A DNA stretch of 5,182 nt. Origin: Nitrososphaerales archaeon (lineage in GTDB: Archaea > Thermoproteota > Nitrososphaeria > Nitrososphaerales > Nitrososphaeraceae). Location of the stretch: contig JARBAV010000252.1 in NCBI GenBank assembly GCA_029237515.1, positions 1 through 5,182 of the forward strand. The letters run 5' to 3'. Position 1 is the first letter of the stretch; each line of letters opens with the position of its first letter. Under the pieces are notes generated by a model. It was given only the letters and a program-made list of their open reading frames with translations, ran no database searches and was not told the DNA's origin. The position numbers and the translations under genes were made by a program. Shown here piece after piece: positions 1 through 4,397 of this stretch.

Positions 1-192
1 CTCTTAGACATCCTTCTGCTAACAAAAGAGTTGTATCTGAGAATCACATGTAAATTCCTTCTCCTAATAGCTCACTCAATTTAATCTTAATCAGCATAAG
101 AGCAAGTAATACGCATAAGTTATCGTCAGCTCCGATCTTTGATTCTAGCCTACTTTATGAACCGCAAGTTGCGACGTACGACGCTTCGTCCC

Positions 193-210
193 ATTGATTG
201 GCAAATCAAT
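193..210. repeat. Short inverted repeat upstream of the DUF6659-like gene
   Basis: ATTGATT (193-199) and AATCAAT (204-210) are perfect 7-base reverse complements separated by GGCA. The element sits just upstream of the TATA-like box at 223-229, which is a usual place for an archaeal regulator to bind. A 7-base repeat in AT-rich DNA can arise by chance, so a role as operator is only a possibility. Confidence 0.35.
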
Positions 211-222
211 AATAAGGCATGT

Positions 223-229
223 CTTTTAT
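223..229 (+). promoter_or_regulatory. Probable TATA box of the DUF6659-like gene
   Basis: CTTTTAT is centred about 26 bases before the ATG at 252, the distance that places transcription start at or next to the start codon in archaea. No Shine-Dalgarno sequence precedes the ATG (the bases before it are CTCGAAAA), which fits a leaderless transcript. The box is a loose match to the archaeal consensus. Confidence 0.4.
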
Positions 230-251
230 CCTATCGTAGTATACTCGAAAA

Positions 252-692
252 ATGGCCGGAGATAATACATCATCAACATCATCTAATTCTAAAGACGATC
301 TAAATTTTTTTTGTGATAAAGTTTTACAAATTGCCAGCAAGATACGCTTTGTTGGAATTGCGAACCACTTGGGAACACTGATTGCCAGCTCCTATAGACA
401 TAATCTAATTCCACTGCTAACAAGAGAGGAAACCTCCCACTATGTTCTTCAGTCAGTCTTGCGTTCTGCCACACGAGAGGATTTTGAATCGAAATTGGGC
501 CGCCAGGAATATTCAATTGGCAAGTACCGCAATGTTATTCGCGCCACCATCCCCATTACTTATATTCAAGACGACACGACAACCGGTAAGCAAGAAGTTG
601 CTAATGAAGATGAAGATGAAATCAAGCGCAACAAGGCGAAGTTTTATCTGCTGCTGTCATTTGATGTCGATTATGGAGTACAACAAGCATAG
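252..692 (+). CDS. DUF6659-like thaumarchaeal protein, C-terminus frameshifted
   Basis: The frame encodes 146 residues with no signal peptide or membrane segment, so it is probably cytoplasmic. After a Ser/Asn-rich start (residues 1-16) comes a body typical of the small thaumarchaeal family I know as DUF6659: an N-terminal helix with FCDKVLQIASKIRFVGIAN, then GTLIASSYRHNLIPLLTREE, then a LGRQEYSIGKYRNVIRATIP segment and the strand FYLLLSFDVD. Members resemble roadblock/LC7-type small alpha-beta domains, and no biochemical function is established. An acidic linker (about residues 108-130, NEDEDE) separates the last two strands. The frame ends in YGVQQA, which does not fit the family; the expected C-terminal helix (TKILPFI) is present one frame over, up to 754. 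A missing base between about 665 and 690 would restore a protein of about 167 residues. The family name is from memory; the frameshift is read from the sequence. The ATG at 252 is favoured by the TATA-like box 26 bases upstream. Confidence 0.75.
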   Translation: MAGDNTSSTSSNSKDDLNFFCDKVLQIASKIRFVGIANHLGTLIASSYRHNLIPLLTREETSHYVLQSVLRSATREDFESKLGRQEYSIGKYRNVIRATIPITYIQDDTTTGKQEVANEDEDEIKRNKAKFYLLLSFDVDYGVQQA

Positions 693-754
693 AAACAAAG
701 ATTCTCCCCTTTATTGATGAAAATATAGAAGTGTTTAGTACATATAGCAGGTAA
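674..754 (+). other. Displaced C-terminal end of the DUF6659-like gene
   Basis: Read in the frame starting at 674, this stretch encodes WSTTSIETKILPFIDENI followed by EVFSTYSR and a TAA stop at 752-754. The pattern of an isoleucine, a few residues and KILP(F/L)I is how DUF6659-like proteins normally end after the SFDVD strand. The preceding in-frame reading SFDVDYG stops at TAG 690-692. The two parts join if one base is added between about 665 and 690. It is either a real frameshift mutation that removes the last helix or an indel error in the sequence. Confidence 0.55.
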
Positions 755-800
755 AAGAACACCTAGGCTCATGGTATGTCTACTAGTTGTATAGCTAGTC

Positions 801-810
801 TAATATAATA
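801..810 (+). promoter_or_regulatory. Probable TATA box of the metallophosphoesterase gene
   Basis: TAATATAATA is centred about 34 bases before the ATG at 840. With the usual spacing of 25-27 bases, transcription would start near 831, giving a leader of about 9 bases. It is followed by a C-rich tract (ACCCCC), and no Shine-Dalgarno sequence is seen before the ATG. A short inverted repeat ACTAG (782-786)/CTAGT (795-799) lies directly upstream. Confidence 0.5.
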
Positions 811-839
811 ACCCCCTTGAAGAAACCATAGAGCGTAAA

Positions 840-1640
840 ATGCAGATTGTCCAGATTTCAGACCTTCATATAGGTGGTCTTTTTAAGCAGAATGCATTTG
901 ACGACATTGTCAGTGAAATTAATAGTGAGTTAAAACCGAACGCAATAATCATCTCTGGAGATTTGGTCGACGAAGGGATAATCTATCAGTACGAAAAGGC
1001 ACAAAAGGAGATTCAAAGAATCGATTGTCCCAATATCATAATCTTGCCAGGAAATCATGATTATAGACACACTGGATACCTACTATTCAAAAAATTTTTT
1101 CCCTCTACTTCAAAACATGTTTGGGAATTGGACAATGGGAATATCGTTATTTTTACTATAGGAACCGCCCGGCCTGATAGGGATGAGGGTGAAGTAGGAC
1201 ATCGGCAAATATTGTGGATGGAGAAAACAATGAGAAATTATTCGGAAGAGATCAGAGGAAAGAAAAGAGTGAAAATAGTAGCTATGCATCATCACCTCGT
1301 TGCAATACCTGATACTGGGTACACTAATCTTGTTGGTGTTTTGGATGCAGGTGATATGCTAAGAGCATGTTTAGAATCTGGAGTTGACTTAGTTGTTTGC
1401 GGACACAAGCATAGGCCTTGGATGTGGAATCTAGGAAGATTACAGATAGCATATGCAGGAACAGCATGTTCATGGAGGTATAGGGGAATCTTTCAAGATA
1501 CCTATAATATTATTGATATCGATAAAAGCGGCGAAATAAAACTCGACCTAAAGATAGTCGGGCAAAAAGCAAAAGTACCCTTGTCCGATATAGTTAAGAG
1601 GTACAAGCAAGAACAAAGACTGAAAGATCTGTACAAGTAA
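840..1640 (+). CDS. Calcineurin-like metallophosphoesterase
   Basis: A 266-residue cytoplasmic enzyme of the calcineurin-like phosphoesterase superfamily (Metallophos), which hydrolyses phosphomono- or diesters at a two-metal centre. All the signature motifs are present in order: SDLH (D8, H10), SGDLVD (bridging D41), GNHD (N72, H73), MHHH (H150-H152) and GHKH (H189, H191). Their order and spacing resemble class III cyclic-nucleotide phosphodiesterases of the CpdA/Rv0805 type, and the length is usual for that group. The substrate cannot be told from the sequence: cyclic nucleotides, nucleotides or other phosphodiesters are all possible. A basic tail (KRYKQEQRLKDLYK) ends the protein. There is no signal peptide or membrane segment. 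The ATG at 840 puts the DLH motif at residue 8, as expected, so the start is secure. The gene stands alone, with its own promoter-like box upstream and a long gap downstream. No sign of disruption. Confidence 0.9.
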   Translation: MQIVQISDLHIGGLFKQNAFDDIVSEINSELKPNAIIISGDLVDEGIIYQYEKAQKEIQRIDCPNIIILPGNHDYRHTGYLLFKKFFPSTSKHVWELDNGNIVIFTIGTARPDRDEGEVGHRQILWMEKTMRNYSEEIRGKKRVKIVAMHHHLVAIPDTGYTNLVGVLDAGDMLRACLESGVDLVVCGHKHRPWMWNLGRLQIAYAGTACSWRYRGIFQDTYNIIDIDKSGEIKLDLKIVGQKAKVPLSDIVKRYKQEQRLKDLYK

Positions 1641-1689
1641 AGCAATTTTAATTCACCAATCGGGATTAAGATTCATATTCACTTTGAAA

Positions 1690-1695
1690 TTTTTT
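1690..1695 (+). terminator. Possible oligo-T terminator after the metallophosphoesterase
   Basis: A run of six T (1690-1695) lies 50 bases after the stop codon at 1640, in a stretch that is otherwise AT-rich. Archaeal RNA polymerase can terminate at T-rich tracts without a hairpin. In such AT-rich DNA the evidence is weak. Confidence 0.3.
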
Positions 1696-1747
1696 ATAAA
1701 ACTTTAATGTCCTATTATTACGAGAAGGCATTTTTATTTAGCCCAGA

Positions 1748-1772
1748 TAAATACTTTTAATTCTAGTATTTA
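1748..1772. repeat. 8-bp inverted repeat with a 9-base loop
   Basis: TAAATACT (1748-1755) and AGTATTTA (1765-1772) are perfect reverse complements. The repeat lies between the 3' ends of the metallophosphoesterase (+) and the degraded minus-strand gene, so it could mark transcript ends from either side. The stem is AT-only apart from one C-G pair, so a stable RNA hairpin is doubtful. Confidence 0.4.
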
Positions 1773-1797
1773 CTTCAATTTAAAACTCCTTCATCGA

Positions 1798-1813
1798 ATA
1801 TCGCTAGCGATAT
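1798..1813. repeat. Perfect 16-bp palindrome ATATCGCTAGCGATAT
   Basis: The 16 bases are a perfect palindrome with no spacer and a GC-richer core (CGCTAGCG) than the surrounding DNA. It lies between two convergent 3' ends, about 57 bases beyond the end of the degraded minus-strand gene. It might be the binding site of a dimeric DNA-binding protein or a folded 3' end. No spacer means it would make a poor hairpin loop, so a protein-binding site is somewhat more likely. Confidence 0.5.
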
Positions 1814-1869
1814 CAGGTTCAGCACCTTGTTATTCCCAAATTAGTAACTTAAATCAGACCAGAAAGGTC

Positions 1870-2167
1870 CTATTCAGCCGACCCTAAGTTGTCTTCTACT
1901 GTCCATTATAACTCAAGACACTGACGCCCCTTTTCTGTGATTTCAGAGTAGGGATAGGGTGTGTATTCCACTATCAAGTATAGGGTTTAAACAATCATTG
2001 CTAATTGCTGCTACTTGACTAGTAGTACTGTCGCCCAGATACCTTTTACCATCTCTTGCAATGTGTCTTTTGATACCGTGGAGGATATTTCTATCGTAGC
2101 AGCGAGTAATATCAACGGGATTGATACTACAATTGTTACCTGCTTTGTTATATTGGAATGTATTGGA
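1870..2167 (-). pseudogene. Degraded small thaumarchaeal gene, winged-helix-like C-terminus
   Basis: Two overlapping minus-strand frames together read like one decayed protein. Frame A (2167 down to 1943, 74 codons) has no start codon and includes SINPVDITRCYDRNILHGIK, RHIARDGKRYLGDS and TSQVAAISNDCLNPILDSGI, then runs out of sense. Frame B takes over near 1985-1966 with VEYTPYPYSEITEKGRQC and LEL, then a TAA at 1906-1908. Beyond that stop it still reads TVEDNLGSAE to a TAG at 1870-1872. The ITEKGRQCLEL stretch is the usual end of a winged helix-turn-helix domain in archaeal regulators, and DCLNPILDSG resembles the helix just before it. The gene therefore lacks its start, carries at least one frameshift between about 1966 and 1985, and may carry an internal stop. 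The DNA-binding role is inferred from the C-terminal motif only. It could also be a family of unknown function with a similar tail. Confidence 0.5.
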
Positions 2168-2200
2168 TTATGCTATTTCATCGCATAATTAAAAAGCATG

Positions 2201-2269
2201 TGGTACAAGTTCCTAATTGAGTGAAGATTTTTGATAGTAAAATTTAACAATATTTAGATACTTGTACCA
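2201..2269. repeat. Inverted pair of an 18-bp motif upstream of the acidic secreted-protein gene
   Basis: TGGTACAAGTTCCTAATT (2201-2218, + strand) and TGGTACAAGTATCTAAAT (2252-2269 read on the - strand) match at 15 of 18 positions, with the first ten bases identical. The two face each other across 33 bases. The right copy ends six bases before the TATA-like box at 2276-2285, where archaeal activators or repressors commonly bind. A third copy lies at 4273-4290 ahead of another secreted-protein gene. A paired regulator-binding site is the likeliest explanation. Confidence 0.6.
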
Positions 2270-2275
2270 ATTCGC

Positions 2276-2285
2276 TTAATAATAT
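2276..2285 (+). promoter_or_regulatory. TATA box of the acidic secreted-protein gene
   Basis: TTAATAATAT is centred about 25 bases before the ATG at 2306, so transcription should start at or within a few bases of the start codon. The bases between are pyrimidine-rich (CTTCTTTCTTCTA) and contain no Shine-Dalgarno sequence, which fits a leaderless mRNA. Confidence 0.6.
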
Positions 2286-2305
2286 CTACTGACTTCTTTC
2301 TTCTA

Positions 2306-2569
2306 ATGCATACAAAATATGTGTTCGGTGCCATGGCTGTGTTAATGCTGGTATCTGTATCTATTATGTCGATTGAGAATAACGGAAAGGCATATGGTCA
2401 AAATGCTACTGGAGCTGAGACATTATCAGGACAGATGACGAATATGACAAATGCAACTGGAATGTCATCTGTTACTGGCGAAAATGACGATAGAGGAGAA
2501 GTAGAAGAAGGACCGGGAGAAGACCAAGATGAACCGGGAGATGTAGATACAGGAGATAATGAAGACTAG
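2306..2569 (+). CDS. Small secreted acidic protein of unknown function
   Basis: An 87-residue protein in two parts. Residues 1-32 are a signal peptide: a short basic start (MHTKY), a hydrophobic core (VFGAMAVLMLVSVSIMSI) and a cleavage region ending KAYGQ, the style seen in thaumarchaeal exported proteins. The mature part is only about 55 residues, of which 58-87 are extremely acidic (15 of 30 are Asp or Glu, with repeated G and P) and no Cys. Three N-glycosylation sequons (N33-A-T, N46-M-T, N49-A-T) lie just after the signal. Such a chain is likely disordered, and it could bind cations such as calcium at the surface, but this is inference from composition. It does not look like an enzyme. 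The ATG is favoured by the TATA-like box 25 bases upstream. I do not recognise a named family; similar short secreted acidic proteins occur in these archaea, but conservation of this one would need a search. Confidence 0.7.
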   Translation: MHTKYVFGAMAVLMLVSVSIMSIENNGKAYGQNATGAETLSGQMTNMTNATGMSSVTGENDDRGEVEEGPGEDQDEPGDVDTGDNED

Positions 2570-2600
2570 AACATAAATTAAGATTTCGTGGGGAATATTA

Positions 2601-2629
2601 TTTTCTTGATTCCTTTCTTCTTTATTTTT
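2601..2629 (+). terminator. Pyrimidine-rich tract, probable archaeal terminator
   Basis: A 29-base stretch made almost only of T and C with several T runs, ending in TTTATTTTT, lies 32 bases after the stop of the acidic secreted-protein gene and before the promoter of the next gene. T-rich tracts of this kind are the usual intrinsic termination signal in archaea. There is no clear hairpin. Confidence 0.5.
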
Positions 2630-2696
2630 GCATAAGGTGTGCTGCATATGTCCAGACAGCGAGATTTCGAAGATTCTTCTTGAACTCGAGAAATCC

Positions 2697-2706
2697 TATT
2701 ATTTAT
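2697..2706 (+). promoter_or_regulatory. Possible TATA box of the PQQ-dependent dehydrogenase gene
   Basis: TATTATTTAT is centred about 24 bases before the ATG at 2725, which supports that codon as a leaderless start. If translation instead began at the ATG at 2710 or the TTG at 2680, this box would lie too close to or inside the coding region. Confidence 0.4.
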
Positions 2707-2724
2707 GATATGAGCCGATATTGT

Positions 2725-4038
2725 ATGAGAAGTCGTATAGACTTTTTTGTTATAGTCCTCATCATCACTTTAGCAATATCTATCTCATTTGTGTCACTCC
2801 AGAACACCCTATTAGTTTTTGCACAACCTACAATCACCGATTCTAACTTGAAAGCTGAACTTGTCGTAGGTGGTTTGTCATCACCAACGAGTATGGCATT
2901 TTTAGATGACAATAATGCCTTGATATTGGAGAAAGAAGGAAGCGTGAGACTAGTTTCAAATGGTCAGTTACAGCAAGAACCTGTATTACAATTGCCAGGA
3001 GTTGAGAGCAATAACGAGCGGGGGCTTTTGGGCATAGCAATCATGAACAATAGTAATAGTAATAGTAATACTAGTAGTGGTAGCACAGGAATTGATGAGT
3101 ACAACAACGTTTTTCTCTACGTTACTGAAAACCAGGCACAAACGACTGGTGTACAGACTGAGGGTGAAGTCAGGAACAGAGTGTATAGCTATAGATGGGA
3201 TGGTACCTCCCTTACAGATCCCCAGCTACTTTTGGATCTTCCGTCTGGGCCCGGGACCAACCATCAAGGTGGAAAAATCAAGATCGGTCCAGATAATCAG
3301 CTATATGTGATAGTAGGTGAAATGCAAAGGGAAGGACAACTCCAGAACATTAAAGGAGGACCAGGCCCAGACGACACAGGGGTAATCATTAGGATAAATC
3401 CAAATAATGGATCTCCGTCTCAAGGAAATCCCTTATCAAGTGATCCGAATAATCCATTGAGCAAGTATTACGCATATGGTATTCGCAACAGTTTTGGACT
3501 TGATTTTGACCCCGTGACTGGAAAATTATGGGATACAGAGAATGGTGAAGATGTATATGATGAGATTAATTTTGTAGAACCAGGATTCAATAGTGGATGG
3601 AAAGCGGTAATGGGTCCAATAGCGACCAGTGGTATCTCTGCTCAATCCGATTTAGTCAATTTTGAAGGTTCTCATTATGCAGATCCTGTTTTTAGTTGGG
3701 CAGAATCACGTGGAATTACAGATATTGGATTTCTAAAATCTTCTAAGCTTGGAGTTGCCTATAAGGACAATATTTTTGTTGGAGACATTACTGCTGGAAA
3801 TTTGTTCTTCTTTAAAATAAATGATGATCGAACCGGTCTAAGCTTAAAGGATAGTTCGTCTCTTTCTGACTTGATAGCTAATAATGACGATGAATCATCT
3901 GAGGCAACATTGGGAACAGGCTTTCTTGGTATTACTGATATAGAAACAGGGCCTGATGGTTATTTATACATTTTGACGTACGATCAGGAGGCTGATGGGC
4001 AAGGCAGTCTGTACAGAATCATTCCGTCTACAGTGTAG
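2725..4038 (+). CDS. Secreted PQQ-dependent sugar dehydrogenase (GSDH family)
   Basis: A 437-residue exported beta-propeller oxidoreductase of the soluble glucose/sorbosone dehydrogenase family, which oxidises aldose sugars with pyrroloquinoline quinone as cofactor. From the ATG at 2725, a signal peptide runs MRSRIDFF, hydrophobic core, then cleavage near VFAQ. The mature part shows the family signatures: VVGGLSSPTSMAFL, ERGLLGIAI, then NHQGGKIKIGPD, whose His (codon 3262-3264) corresponds to the catalytic base, then YGIRNSFGLDFDPVTGKLW with the conserved Arg (codon 3484-3486), DTENGEDVYDEIN and GFNSGW. It ends with TDIETGPDGYLYILTYD and SLYRI. The closest known types are the Pyrobaculum and E. 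coli YliI aldose dehydrogenases; the sugar and electron acceptor cannot be told. A Ser/Asn repeat (about residues 109-118) sits in a loop before the FLYVTE strand. No PQQ synthesis genes are seen. In-frame alternatives are ATG 2710 and TTG 2680; 2725 gives the best signal peptide and TATA spacing. The gene is intact. Confidence 0.88.
   Translation: MRSRIDFFVIVLIITLAISISFVSLQNTLLVFAQPTITDSNLKAELVVGGLSSPTSMAFLDDNNALILEKEGSVRLVSNGQLQQEPVLQLPGVESNNERGLLGIAIMNNSNSNSNTSSGSTGIDEYNNVFLYVTENQAQTTGVQTEGEVRNRVYSYRWDGTSLTDPQLLLDLPSGPGTNHQGGKIKIGPDNQLYVIVGEMQREGQLQNIKGGPGPDDTGVIIRINPNNGSPSQGNPLSSDPNNPLSKYYAYGIRNSFGLDFDPVTGKLWDTENGEDVYDEINFVEPGFNSGWKAVMGPIATSGISAQSDLVNFEGSHYADPVFSWAESRGITDIGFLKSSKLGVAYKDNIFVGDITAGNLFFFKINDDRTGLSLKDSSSLSDLIANNDDESSEATLGTGFLGITDIETGPDGYLYILTYDQEADGQGSLYRIIPSTV
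3049..3078 (+). repeat. AATAGT hexanucleotide repeat inside the dehydrogenase gene
   Basis: Three perfect AATAGT units (3049-3066) are followed by AATACT and AGTAGT. They encode alternating Asn and Ser (NSNSNSNTSS) in a surface loop of the propeller, between the GLLGIAI and FLYVTE strands. Six-base units keep the reading frame, so copy-number change by slippage would only lengthen or shorten the loop. The run also supplies several N-glycosylation sequons. Confidence 0.7.
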
Positions 4039-4272
4039 TTTATGCTTGACATAATCCTGAATGGAAAGTAATATCCACTCAACCGTACTCTATAGCACCC
4101 TGCCTTCAAAATTGATCAAATCTGAGGAATAGATCCATGGGTAGACCTTAGACAAATCTATAGCCCATCTTGACTTCATGGTCGTCTGCCTTATACTTTT
4201 TTATATTTTATTGTGAATTAGGCGGCTGCAGTGCAAAACATCATATCTAAATTTATTAGTATAAGAGCTTTG

Positions 4273-4290
4273 TGGTACATGTATCTAAAT
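4273..4290 (+). promoter_or_regulatory. Third copy of the 18-bp motif, upstream of the broken secreted-protein gene
   Basis: TGGTACATGTATCTAAAT matches the minus-strand copy at 2252-2269 in 17 of 18 positions and the copy at 2201-2218 in 14 of 18. It lies about 107 bases before the TTG at 4398 and 57 bases before the AT-rich box at 4348-4356. Similarity stops at the motif edges, so this is not part of a longer duplicated segment. A shared regulator-binding site is likely. Confidence 0.5.
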
Positions 4291-4347
4291 GTCTATCAAT
4301 CTCATACCACGAATTTCATATTCATTAAGTTAGTTGTATCAGATTGC

Positions 4348-4377
4348 TTATTAAATGTAGTACTGTATGCCTTATAT
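4348..4377 (+). promoter_or_regulatory. Two candidate TATA boxes for the last gene
   Basis: TTATTAAAT (4348-4356) would place transcription start near the ATGs at 4376 and 4379. TTATAT (4372-4377) would place it at the TTG at 4398. The choice decides the start of the next gene: the ATGs are in a different frame from the signal peptide, whereas the TTG is in frame. Neither can be chosen with certainty. Confidence 0.35.
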
Positions 4378-4397
4378 GATGAAAAGAAAATCAAATA

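Larger units (their letters stand above)
1641..2305. other. Long intergenic stretch without an intact gene
   Basis: This 665-bp stretch has no intact coding frame of useful size. What it holds is listed separately: a T run, an 8-bp inverted repeat, a 16-bp palindrome, the degraded minus-strand gene and an inverted pair of an 18-bp motif leading into the promoter of the gene at 2306. A third minus-strand frame over 2010-2170 encodes a hydrophobic stretch (VTIVVSIPLILLAATIEI) but has no start codon and overlaps the better-supported degraded gene, so I regard it as a shadow. Confidence 0.6.
4039..4397. other. Gene-poor intergenic region
   Basis: This 359-bp gap has no convincing gene. A T-rich stretch (six T at 4197-4202, then TATATTTTA to 4210) could end the dehydrogenase transcript but lies 159 bases after its stop. 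On the minus strand a 29-codon frame with ATG runs from 4179 to 4090. It has an AT-rich box upstream on that strand, but is too short to call. The 18-bp motif at 4273-4290 and promoter-like boxes for the next gene lie in the right part. Confidence 0.6.

Noticed and set aside
44..154. Minus-strand 36-codon frame with a helical-looking sequence (LLALMLIKIKLSELLGEG).
   Set aside because: It has no start codon at a sensible place, is bounded by stops and matches no family I recognise. It could be a fragment of a decayed gene, but nothing beyond amphipathic composition supports it.
442..717. 91-codon frame on the + strand overlapping the DUF6659-like gene.
   Set aside because: It lies inside a better-supported gene in another frame, has no family resemblance, and does not match the frame that carries the KILPFI tail.
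2011..2190. Minus-strand hydrophobic frame (VTIVVSIPLILLAATIEI) that could be a membrane helix.
   Set aside because: It has no start codon and overlaps the degraded gene, whose frame reads as a more protein-like sequence. It is likely a frame shadow.
2465..2647. Minus-strand 60-codon frame rich in Ile, Phe and Ser.
   Set aside because: It is the antisense of the acidic secreted-protein gene and its T-rich downstream tract; GA-rich coding DNA read backwards gives such hydrophobic sequence.
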